Shown in pieces: positions 31,270-43,200 of a stretch of 64,000 nt of DNA. The position numbers were made by a program, and so were the translations under genes. Location of the stretch: contig VZRS01012065.1 of the NCBI GenBank assembly GCA_013398055.1, positions 1-64,000 on the forward strand, written 5' to 3'. How positions within the stretch are numbered: the first letter of the stretch is position 1; every line of letters begins with the position of its first letter. Source of the stretch: Ifrita kowaldi. Lineage: Eukaryota > Chordata > Aves > Passeriformes > Cinclosomatidae. The notes under the pieces were generated by a model, which was not told the DNA's origin, ran no database searches, and worked only from the letters and a program-made list of their open reading frames with translations.

Positions 31270-34200
31270 AAGCCTGGGCAAGAGTAGTTTGCCCTCCTTA
31301 AAAAGGAGAAAAAAAAAAAAAGTGAAAATGGTGGCTAAAGCCTGAAAGTTGAGGAGACTTAAACTTGGGGTTTTTCAGTTTGTTGGCAATGCAAGGTAAA
31401 TCAAGGCATCCCTCTGCCCTGTACCCTTCTAAACTGCAAATCTGCCAGCCACATCCTTTCCTTGTCTACTCCCCCCACCATGTATTGTGACAGTGGGCAG
31501 GAGAAGTAACAGTTTTTAAGAAGCTGAAAGCTCATGGCCTTTGCTGGCAAGGAGGGAGGGATGACAGGAAAGGTCAGCACTGGATTCAGGATGTGGGGAG
31601 GTCTGGCTGGCACGCTCACCGTGAGTACATGCTGCCTTGCACTAAGCAGGGCCCTAAGCCTGAATGCCGTATTCCCCAACAAGTCCTCTTCATTCTGCTA
31701 GCTTTCTCAGGCTGAGGTACTGGCAAAATAGGACAGGTGAAATGAGGGTGTACTCTTTGAGGTGGTTTCATAATAATTAAGTTTTCATTTACATGGAGCC
31801 TTTCAACTAAGACTCCCTTCTAAGTTGATTCTTCCGCGTTTCACAATCAGAGGGACTGGAGGATAACCCAGATGTGCACAGTGTGAGAGGAAAGAGTTGA
31901 TGAACCCAGATTTTCCCATTCAAGGGCCCTGGAATAATTACCTTCAGCCTCCCATTGGTTTAGGTAAAAGTTACCAGCACAGAGTTGCCCCAGATTTCAT
32001 GGAGTTGCCCATATTTTTGCAAAGCATCTCAAGTAGGAGGGAAATGGAAGCAGGGACCAAGCTAAAAGTAGTAAAAGACCTGCAGTTAAGAAGATAGAAA
32101 CAGTCCTGCAGCCACCTGTAAATTGCTAACAGAAGATGATAGAAATGTTCTATCCCCGCACTACATTTTTCATAAAGCTATCCTTTCTGCAGTGCTTTAA
32201 TTAAGCTTGTTTTAGCACTTCTGTTACATCCACCTTTCCAGCCTCTATATTTTTGTTGTGAAACTTGTCTGCCTGCACCACTTGCTTTTACAGGTCAGTG
32301 AAAGGCATGGTGACATTTATGACTTTTTGGCCTGCAGACTACACATCTGAGTTCTCCCATCCAGGCACATGTATGTCTTCTGCTATGGAGAAAAATCACG
32401 GTAGAAGAAGTTCCTTGGGATTAAGCATTGACTGCCTGTGAGTAGAGGTATGTCCACCCAGGTTCCCAGCAGCTGGATCCTGGAGCTGCCCCCATCTTTA
32501 GCTCTGTGAACCACTGGGGCCAGGCAGCCTCCAAAGAAGCTTTCTGAGCTGGTGTAGACATCAACTTCTGCAAATGATTTACAGGAATGGGCAGGTAGAG
32601 TGTAGCTGTGCCTCTACACAGTGTGAGCAATTGCAGTTGGCTATCAGCAGGCGTGGGAAGATAGAAAACGCTTGCCTGTGTGTGGTTTCAATCTTCCCAT
32701 CCAGCACTAGGAGGAGCAGACAGCAAAACCAGCTTTAAATTGCTCTTGTGCTTTTCTGGTGTTGGGCATGGATCCACAGCGTGGGTCTAATTGTTAACCA
32801 TGGCCCAAAGGGAAATTTTATTAGCCCAAAATTACCAACACGCCGAGACAGCGCTGTCATACATCTCTCTCACCAGAAGGGCAGATGGGAGAGCAGCCAT
32901 TGCGCACCAAAGCCCAAGGAAATTAAAACGACAGTGCACAAGGTGACACTTCTAAATAGAGCTGAATTTCAGCCCCCGCTGATAGCTTTGCACCAATGAG
33001 GCAATGAACCTTAGGAGATGACAGCCTTCTCTCCCATCCCCTACACTGCCGCTGTGCCTCCCTTCTCCCTGCTTCACATTGCAGTGCAAGTGCCCTCTTG
33101 CCTTCTGCATGCCCACTTCCTACTGCAGCCATGCCTGTGCCTCAGTCACCCCACCACCCAAATATTTCATCTCACACCCCTTCCTATCACACATACCAGC
33201 ACATTTGCCTTGCCCCCTCTCACCGCTGCCCCCCTGCCCCACTCCAGTTTCCCCATTGCTTCCAGGTCTGGCACAACTCAGCATTTCCAGATTCAGGGTC
33301 TGCAGGCACATCTGGCCACCCCAGTGCTGGAAGCAGGAATGGCAGGACAGGGTAAAGCCCTCACATCAAAACAGAAACTCAGGTCTGAGACATGCAGGAG
33401 CTCTTGGTGGCAACTGTCCTTTGGAAGAGAGTGGTGCTAGTTTTTTTGTGTGCACCCCACATTTTTCTTTGTTGGATGCCCCCCGACAATGATTTCGGTG
33501 CTACTCAAAGTGCTCTGAAAGGGTGTTGTTTATTGCTGCTGCAGGCTTCCCTCCAGCAGAGACCTGCCACTGCTGACCCTTGCTCCAGTGTGTGTGTGCT
33601 AAATTAACTTCCATCCCCTTCCTTTAGGTTTTCTCTCCCAAGGGAGCAAGTGCTTTGAAGAGTAATCCCGTCAACCTGTCACCCCAAGTCCCGGAAACTC
33701 GTTGTTGCTATGGTTACTGTGCCCAATTCAACCGGTGGCTCTGGCACTCACATTGCAGCCAGGCAAAAACATCAGTGCTCCCCGCTGACCTCCCCTCCCC
33801 ACACATATCCAGCTGCAGCATCAGCTTTGCAAGCAAGAAGTTGCTGCTCCAAATCTTGTATTTTTCTTTACTGAGTTTTGGCTGAGTGTGTTGGTTGTTG
33901 GTGCCACTGACACAGGTCAAAACTAGTTATCACAGACCAAATGCAAGTGCTGGAGAAGTGAACGGGAGCAGCAGAGGAGGGTTTTAGACTCCTTGTATGA
34001 TCTGTTAGCAGTACTGTGACAACAAATGTGTTTCCTCGGGAGCTGAACACCGACATTCCTGTCTGCACATGCCAGAGGTCCAAATACCCAGCTCAGAAGT
34101 TAGGCTGGGGTGCTCTCTAAGCATGCTGGCCCCAGCTTCTGCCATGCAAGTGCTGAGTGGCTTTGTGCTGGAGCCATTGCTGCAGCAGAAGGACATAAAC

Positions 34201-37200
34201 ATCACACATTCACATGCATCTGTAGTGATAGCCAGATCATCAAGGCATTCCTCTCTTCAAGCTGGCCAAGGACAGGGATAATTTTTACATCAAAGTCTTT
34301 ACTGTAAGCAGAATGGTCCAGCTGCAATGCTTCTGCTGCAGGATGGGTTTCAAGTGTCATCTTTTGGAAGCAGTGTATAGCTATGAATAAGCAAGACCAG
34401 CACTGTCAGCACAGTAACAGCAGCAATGCAAACAGATACCTGTTCTGGATGGCTCCAACATGTACTCTTTGCATTTACCTGCTTAGGCTTCAGCTCATCT
34501 CCAAAAACAGGGTTATAACTCTGAAAAAGGCTAATCTGTGAACACACATTCAAGCTGCTGACAGGCAAAGCTACCTCATATTTCAGCAGCCCTGTGATTG
34601 ACAGGGAAAGAGGCAGATCGGCTATTTTATTACCTGGTTTCCTTTCCAATAAATTTTACCTCTTTTCTCTTTTTATGCAAGGTTCCATCTGACCTGAAGC
34701 TCTTACAGATATCAGCTTCTTCCACAGATATCGATTCTTCCGTTCCCACAGCACAGGCTGTCCTGTGGAAGGACACTGAAAGACAATGGAAGACTCTACA
34801 GGAGGAATGACACCAGGTCATGTTAATTAATGGCCATCTCAGATGCAAAAGGAGGCCAACTTGACATGGCATTGTGTAGAAAATTCTGGTTTGATTTGCA
34901 TCCACATTTGATCTTAATCATGGGAAAGTGACACCCTTTCCATATGTATAACAGAGCACCTTGTGTGAAATCACACGAAAAGTCAGCAACATGTTATTGG
35001 CAGGACAGCCTCTGTCAGCATGGCCAAATCTAGAGGGAACAATGGCCCTGGAATTGTGTCAGCTACTGACACCATCCCACCATGGTGACAATTCCACCAT
35101 GAATGAGTAATTTGCTCATACCAGTGATCATTCCTGAGTATCACAGAACAGTTTGCACCAAATATCACAGAGTAAAACCAGGTTTTCCTTTTGCTGACCT
35201 TTTTTTAACCAAGCTCTCTGTAGTTTGCCAGAATAGTTTTGTTCTATTCCTACAGTGCTTCTCAGAACTGGACTGAGGAATAATCATACAGAAACTTGCT
35301 CTGGTTTCATGCTGTTGAAATCTTCACAGTCCATCAAGGAACAGCCTGACTAGCTGTTTTCCCGTGCAATTTTACAACTCCGGTGTTTTAAAAGCAGTGT
35401 TCAAACCATGCTTTGTGTTATACAGTGATACATGGAAGTCCCTGCTCCAGAGTTTATAGTCTGAGACCTACTTTGAGTTTTCTTTGCCAATAAGATGCAG
35501 CTTTGAGAAAAATGTGTGTGTACTATTCATTCTTGCTAGGACACACAGGATAGAGAACAACTCCCAGACCTTCTGTTTCACCATGAAAACTATAATTTAA
35601 AAGTATGCTCTTTCAAGGGGAAAACTTGGCTTTTTGGCTAATAAAAACAATAATGTCTTTCCTAACAAGTTTCTTTGAACTGAATTTCACTGTGAAAAAA
35701 TAAATGTGAAAATCGAGCATGCCCTGTAGCTATTGGCAAGTACAGTTTGGAATAAAGCAAATCAAAGTAACAATCCATGATTTTTGAAGGTACCAGCTAT
35801 TGTGACCATTGCACAGATGCCTTAAATGAAAATGGTGCATACTATGTAGCTGAAGTGGTGAGCACTGACTCCCAGAAAAGTGTCCGTTTTCTCTCAGATG
35901 GTAACTTGTATTCACCTCACACCTTTCTGCCCGAGGCTTTACTGGACAGCTGCTGTCCCAGAGCGACCAACCACCTGAGAAAAAGTTAGACCTGGGGAAG
36001 CAGCCACTACAGAAGACACTCCCCAGTCACAGAGAGATGAACTGTGAGGGGATGTTTAGCATGTGAGACAAGAGTGAGAAATTGCCAGGGATTTTCAGTT
36101 GCCATAAAGGTGGTCAGGACTTTGGCTGAGGTTTCATCATGGACATCCTGGCAAAGTTGCTTGATTTGCCTACTTTAGGCGATGACTAAGCTTGACTGGT
36201 TTGAATGTGAAACCTTTTCGCAGACAGGGAGAGTATTTGGATATTGGAGGGTATCAAAATCAAATCTTGTCATCAGTTGTCTCTTCCATTACATTATGGA
36301 ACACCAGGATAAAAATAAACCACAGAAAAGAAGTGTCACTCTGATTTTGCCAGAACAGTGTTAGATACTGTACCTACCATTTGACTTGAGCATTTTTGAC
36401 TCCAAGTTGAGGAGTCATAATTTTGAGATTCAAGCCATGAAAGTGCCATGAAAACTTTGTAACACCCTGCACTGATATCGAGGGTATTTTCCTGCAATAT
36501 GCTTTACTTCAGCCTTGCTCACAGTACTTAAAAACTGCAGCATTCCTGTTGGTTTCAGAAAAGTTAGGATTTGTGGACCTTGCAGAGCTGACCAGTATAG
36601 CAGTGCAAAATCAGTACCCTGTATAGATCCACTGTTCTCTGAGTAACCTTCATTTCAGCTGCTTCTAAAGACAAAAAACTATTCCAGGGAAACAGTTTTC
36701 TTCCAAAACGGCCCCCATCTGAAATATTTATTCCAGAAAATCTCAGTTATATGGGAAAAGACACTACCAAAGCAGCATGCCCGGTCAGATATAGCAGTTA
36801 CTTTCCAGGCGTACCCAGGCCTCTCTTGATTCACACTGCCCTAGCCGTGATAAAAATCCCTTGTGTTTACTTGTCAGCAAACCAAACCTCTGGGACATGG
36901 CTCTCGATACATAACCGTGCAAGCACTGAGATGCCAGGATGATGAGCTCTCTCTGAGCACCTCCACAGCCACTATTAATGACGGTGCTCTAAAGCAAGTG
37001 CAAACAGTCACACGCTCTTAATGCTTAAACCACAGCAAATGTGTTTAATCCCACACAATAGCTCCGTTATACTGTGTCTTAAAGCTGTGGTCGGCCAGGG
37101 AAGTGGTGACCACTTCTCACATATATAACGTATACCAAACATATTCAGTTTGGCAGGAAGACAAGAAGCTGGAAGTGTCACACTGGAGCCTAGCCCCCTG

Positions 37201-37439
37201 ACAGCATGAGACATGTGCTTGTAAGCTGTCTCAAGGAGGATATTTGATTGCCCTCTTTCTTCTTCTGCCTCTCTGCCAACAAAAGTAGAGTGGCCTCCCC
37301 CATGACCTGGCAAGTGCTGAAATTCCCCAAACACATTTTTCTGTTGTGCCCCAACGCTGAACAAAAGGAAACGAAGCAGCCTCGATATACTTGAAGTATG
37401 GAATGAAAATAATAGCTGGCTCTTGCTCGCCCTGCAAAC
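31270..37439. other. Non-coding interval upstream of HEY1
   Basis: No gene, RNA gene or clear repeat family recognised. Overlapping open frames at 33018-33492 lie in a C-rich, low-complexity stretch (33150-33260) and are not convincing. The rest is AT-rich. Confidence 0.45.
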
Positions 37440-37527
37440 GCCGGTCTTTACCTCCTCCCCAGCACGGTTTGAGCTGACTCTCACGCTTATCTTCTGTACC
37501 GTCGGCAGCTATTTCGGATTTATACAC

Positions 37528-37562
37528 TTATTTATTTATTTGTGCCTTTATTTATTTATTTG
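37528..37562. repeat. (TTTA)n microsatellite
   Basis: Two short TTTA runs separated by TGTGCC. Confidence 0.9.
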
Positions 37563-37567
37563 GAGAA

Positions 37568-37604
37568 GGGCAGAGTGGGGGGCGGGCGGGGGAGAAGAGG
37601 GGGG
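37568..37604 (+). other. G-quadruplex-type G-rich motif
   Basis: Five runs of at least three G (GGG, GGGGGG, GGG, GGGGG, GGGGGG) separated by loops of 1-6 bases. Confidence 0.7.
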
Positions 37605-37760
37605 TCTATGTAATTGCAGTTTACACTGCGTTCCCACGCTACTATTGTTTGTGGCTTTGTTTCCTATTCCCATCACGTGTGCTAATTAGTTGGAGCCGCT
37701 GGCTAGCTGGGAGGCGTGTGTCTGGAGTAAAAGCAGAAAGATCACTTCCTGGAGGGATCT

Positions 37761-40145
37761 AGGCAATCTGAACAATTCTTTGCTTTACTTTCAGCCCTCT
37801 CCCTCCCCCCGGCTTTACCACTCAGAGAAGAGAGAAGTACTGATTGTCAAACACTAGACACCGGAGAGGCACAGATTCTCTTCTGAAAAGGAGCAACTCA
37901 TAGAGGCAGAGAAAATTGGGCTGGAAAAAACATCTCATCTGTGTTTAACAAACCTGATTTTTTATTTACTTTTCTTTTTTATCTTCAGAAATCCCCAATG
38001 CCTTTCTGTTGTGGCTAAGAAGGTAAAAGCAGCACTTAAGAAAAAAATCCTCAGGTTATTTTAGCCTGCCCTTAGGAAGTGAGTCAGTTTTTTATGGCAA
38101 GGCTAAGCTAGCTCATGCCATGGCTTGCAAAATGAAATGAGACCCAGAGAGAGAGAGGGAAGATTACCTGAGTCATGGCATTTACTTATTAGTGCAGGCG
38201 TCAGACAGCAAGGCCAAGTCACACAGCAGCAGCAAGTACCTATGCATGGATCAGGTTTTAGACTCAACATCGGATTTGGTTTAGGTGCTTTTTCTTTTTA
38301 CTTTTAGATCTCCAATTAAATCCTCCTGCCCATAGCCCGGGTGCTTTTCAAATGCTGAGCACACTAGATCCCCCTCAGATCACGCAGGCAGCATGTAGCC
38401 CACACAGGCATCGAGCTGGAGCTGTAGGAGTTGCCAGGGTCCCACCGACCCCTCGCTGTCATGTCAGCAGCCTTGGCTGAAACCCATCCTCCTCACCCAG
38501 TCGGTAAGCCCTGGGGCCGTGCTCCTCTGGCATTAATAGTGCTTGTCCTGCTAGTCTAGAGTGACTCTCCAGGTTCTCCAGTTTCCCGTGCTGAGGAAAA
38601 GAGAGCGGGGCTGAGAGCGTGTGAGCAAGGGCCGGTGCTGCAGCTGCAGCGGGCAGGGGAGGGGCTCGGGCAGTCAGTGACCCCCGCAGGGAGCATCGAA
38701 GCTGGGGCTCTTCTCATTTCAGCCCCGCGCTGCAGTGCCTAATGCCTGTGCTGGGGCGGTCAGGCTCAGCAAAGGCACAGCTTGCTCCGGAGAAGGCAGG
38801 CCCCAACCTCTTACACGGAAGGCGGGCTGCCAAGCACTCACCCAGAAACACAGCACGGTCTAAATCTGTGTTTGCTTCTCTCTCACCAGGCGCAAGCTTG
38901 TGAAAGCAGAGGTGTGCTGCTAATAACCATAGCCAGGCTTAGTGCAAGTATGGCCTGTGCTTTCCTGTACAACTCTGGTACAGTTAAAGGAAAAGCCCAA
39001 AGAAATAGCTATCAGTCTGCCTTGACATTGTGGGATTGTAGCTAGGCAAAAATTTCCATCCTCTGGGAAATTCCAGTTATTTCTACACTTTTATTTTGCT
39101 TTCACTTGGGTTACAGAGAATTGAAATATCTCAAGTCTGCTTGGTTTGGGATTTTCCTGTCCTTTCTGTGGGGAAAACAAGTCCTATGTTTCGGAAACAG
39201 TGAAATGCTTCCCTGTGAGTCAGCTCAGCTTTAAAGGGCATCTCTGTGAGTGTCACATTAATACTTGGATGTTGTCATTTTTATTATCCTCCAACGCTGT
39301 TTTTTTAAGAGACTGGGCTCCCTTTCTGGTATACCTGTCTCATGACAGCCTCTTCAGCTCAGAGTACAGGACAATATTTTGCATTGTTGAAGGTACAGAC
39401 TGAATGGCTGGCCCAGAGAAATGCAGGGCAATCTTTCTGCCATGGAAAGAAGTGTTTTACGGAGCTATTGTGCAAGGCTTCAGAGGTGGCATCCTCATAC
39501 CATCGTGCACATCCTGCTTTCTGCTCATAACTGCTTTTGCCATTTACAAACACTTCACATGCATGCAGTAGCTCCAATTGTTTTGGTAGGTAAAGTGGGA
39601 AAATATTTGCAGTCTAGCTTTCAATGAGATAAGGAGCTGGCATTTAAGAAGAGGTGACCAAGTGACACAGCCCTCTGCAGATGAGCAGGCACTTCTGATG
39701 CTCCAGTTGGCTGGAAAGCAGAGTCTGCCTTCAAGTCAGGCTTGCCCACTGTGAATGTGGAGAAGCTTACAGAGGAAAAGACCTGCAGAACCCACCCTGC
39801 ATCATGGCCTGCATTACTGAGGAAACTGGTGGCGAGTGAGGAAGGTGCCATATAGGAATATGGAAGGGGTTCACATGTGCATCACTAACTTCATTATTTT
39901 CATTAAATAATCCCTGACTTGGCCCCAGGCTTATATCTTTGCAAACAGTCCTGAGCAATGTCCTGCCAGATCTTCCTTTTCCTGGTGGAAAGCATCCCTC
40001 TCCTTGGGAATGTCTACAGTATTACCGAGGGGAACACTAGGCTTTACTGTAGCACTAACAGTTGACAGAGTCTGCTGCTTTTTGCACCTGTGGTCTTCTA
40101 CTGACTGTAAACATTATAATTTCTTATTATTTATTTCTTCTACAG
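37761..40145. other. Non-coding interval
   Basis: No gene recognised. There is a GC-richer patch near 38580-38770 with CTGCAGCTGCAG and GGGGAGGGGCTCGGG. No other structure was seen. Confidence 0.4.
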
Positions 40146-40221
40146 TGCAACTCAAAAACTGCTCCAGCCACTGACCTCCCAGAGAGATTGCTAATCAGGC
40201 AGAATGGCACTGCAGGGAATG
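40146..40221 (+). other. Exon-like segment with strong splice sites (unassigned transcript)
   Basis: A pyrimidine-rich tract ending TTCTTCTACAG precedes 76 bases that end AATG before GTGAGTGC. One frame is open throughout (reading CNSKTAPATDLPERLLIRQN and on), but I recognise no protein family. The strand is opposite to HEY1, so it could be an exon of a divergent non-coding RNA. Chance occurrence remains quite possible. Confidence 0.25.
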
Positions 40222-43200
40222 GTGAGTGCTCTGTTCAGATATTTTTTAAGAATATGTGAGGACCACCAACATCTTTGCACAAGTAACCTGAACCAAAGGA
40301 AAAATAATCTAGCAAAGCAACTCTGTGCACTGTAACAATTACAAGGCTTCTTTAGAACTAAATCCACTTAATTATTTTTTAGTTCTTGCATCTCATTATT
40401 TATATTTAGAAATTAAAAAGCTCCGGCTAGAACAGAAAAACCCCAGCCCATCAGTGAGTCATTCAAAAGTTCTCTGTTCTTTTTCCTGTTTTCTCACTTA
40501 ATATGGAAAGTGGCTCATGATTTGTGTCCTGATATGCAAAGCCTATATGAGCCTGAGGGAGCTTCACTCAGACTTCATGGCCACAGTAGCCGACAACAGT
40601 CACTTCAATGGAACAGAGCTCTAGCTAAAAGAGAGGCTTCTGGGTGCATTGGTCACAGTAATTGCAAAATGTTCTGTGAAGATGCCCACCCTTTCTGGAA
40701 CTACAAATTAAATGAACAACCTCATTTCAACTTTCTTTTTGTGTGTGTACTGGTACAGTATACTTGGTTACACACAAAAATTTTTAAAATGGTGATTTTC
40801 CATGGTCAGCAGAATTAATCAAACCTTGTTTTCTATGGAGTAATGCTCTACATCCTGATTCTGACCCAGAATCTGTACCTGCCAGTTTGCTCCATGGTGC
40901 TTCTGCCTGCACCCTTGGGCTGGCACATGGGCAGGAAGCAGACAATGCTGCCGTGGGCAGAGGGCTTGGGCATGCTGACTACCCAGATTCAAATCCTCTG
41001 GCATGACCAACAGAGGACAACCGATCTAGGTCCCTTTTCTTCACCAGGTTTGCATAAAATCTGTAGGATCTCCATTAGTTTGAATCTGTTATTCATCAAA
41101 GATGGTGGGTGGTAGCCAACAGACTTCAACATTATTGAGTTTGGAGTGCCTGATCAATAAATACATAAACAGCAAAGCAGATAAATGAGGTGGTCACTGA
41201 AACTTGGTTGCCAAAGGAAATCCATTTTAAAAGTGCCTATTTTGTGTACTAAAAGGTTTCCCTGTGGATTAGGAGGGAGACATTATTTCAATCCTTTGAG
41301 GTAGTAGCAGCAATGATATTGCTGTAGACATGATGGCCTAAATAAACAAGATGCAGGGTTTTTTGGAAGAGTCCTTTAGATCTAAGGTTTGTGTACCCAG
41401 TATATCCACTTTCTCAGTTATATTGCCTGGTTTAGTAAAAGGTACTCCCTTTTTTTTTTTTTTCCCAAACTTTGCCTCTCTTAAGGATTTGGAAGACCCC
41501 TAGACACTGAAGTAGTGGGCCTCAGAGTAAGTACACAGATGAGATAGTTAATCAGTCACTCACAGATTGTTTTTGAGATAGGAGAGCTTTCATATGCTCT
41601 CTTGGAGAGTTCTCAGGTTTGTGATGACTGAAAATGGGGGGATGGTTTCAGTACCACATTTACAACTACAGGAATGTAGAGTCCACCTTTAACTTGAAAA
41701 TATTTGCATAAAGCATTCAGGTATTATAAAGGAAACTGATTACTTTATACCAGCTGGATTACAGCAAGCCAATATTGACTTCGGGTTTTGGTTGTCAGTG
41801 AGATTTATTTTACTCAAAGTAAATATTGACTGTGGCACAGCCAAGGCCAGTATTTACTTTGGAGGAATATCAATCTTGTGGCTCAAAACTGGAAGTCGAT
41901 ATCATCATTGTTACACTTTCTCATAAGTAGTAGGGAAGAGGGGCTTTGGCTGATGGGAAACATATATACATATATACATAATTAAGATGCAGTGAAGAAA
42001 AGAAACTAGGGAAAGACGGTTATTACCTTGGACCAGTAAAAGACAGAAGCTGCTGGAAGGAGCCACAAAGTCAGAATCTTATAACTCCCAGGGACACCCT
42101 TCCTGCAGACACTGGTTGTTGACCCCTTGAAAAGTAAACAGCAAGAAATGCAAGTGGTAGCTGCTGTCAGGAATAGTATAACATATGGAACAAGAATTTC
42201 TGTTCCCAGCCTCCTTTGAACTGTCAGTTGATTTTGTCTTAATACTCTGTAAGCCCTACAAAATACAACACGCCTGCTCTGTCATGGAATAAGTTTAGAA
42301 AGCCATTGAAATTGTGCTTATTGGAGCCTTTGTCACTTGTGTCTCTGTAAAGAAACAGAGCATCTAAACTTAAACCAAGAGGAAGACAAGGAGTCTGTTT
42401 GGATTTGAGGCCACTAGCATGGAAAATGCTCTATGTTGCTTTTCATTCTGTTGGTGAAACTGTGGAAGAGGGCATTAAATCCATAACTGCTATGTTATCC
42501 ATCAAATCTCTTGGCACATGCACACACACCGTGTTCCTTGATACAATGGTGCTTTCCTAGTTTAAGTGCTAAAAGAATATAAAAATAGCCATTTTCCTGC
42601 TAATGTCAGAGATAGTCCTATTAATTACAGAGACAGACAAACAATCATCAGGATTCCAAGGAGCTGGGAGAGGAGGAGTGCTCCCCAGCACAGAGCCTCG
42701 GTGTAACAGTGTGCAGGAAGTACTGACAGGTAACCCCTGCTGTGAAGAACCAGGACAAGTCTACCAAGGACTGTGGCTGGTTTCCCAGAGGCCTCGCTCA
42801 TACCACCACACTGCTGCTGGTAGAGGATGAGTTTGATGCAGGCCAGCTAAAATACACATTCTCAGCTGAGAAGTCCAAGGACGGATTCCTAGCCAGGTAT
42901 GCTTTGCAGCTGCTGGAGCTGAGACCTTCCTGACCTAGAGCTCAGCACCCTCCAGATGTTGATAGAACTGGGTCCATAGAAATCCAGCCTTGACACGGAC
43001 ACCTCTGCCAAGTGGTGCCAAAGACTGCCTGTCCAGAGTATGTACCAGCAAAGGAAAGCTGTGTGGCACTGAACTGCTTCTCACTTGCCAGCTGCATTGG
43101 GAGGCACGAGCGGCAGGGGGGTCACTTCCCAAGCTAAAAAACGTGACAGGAGTCAGGTCTCTGCAGCAGGCCATTCGCTCTCTCAGGAAAATCCTCAGCT

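Larger units (their letters stand above)
37440..37760. promoter_or_regulatory. Candidate enhancer or promoter-like element with RBPJ, E-box and ETS motifs
   Basis: About 7.9 kb upstream of the HEY1 start codon. It contains TTCCCACG at 37631-37638 (CGTGGGAA on the minus strand, the RBPJ consensus), a CACGTG E-box near 37675, a CTAATTAG homeodomain core near 37681 and CACTTCCTGG (ETS type) near 37743. Beside these lie a TTTA microsatellite and a G-rich run able to form a G-quadruplex. The motifs are seen directly; function is inferred. Confidence 0.4.

Noticed and set aside
37008..37484. 158-codon minus-strand frame ending near the candidate enhancer
   Set aside because: No recognisable domain, and it is overlapped by another unrelated frame of similar quality.
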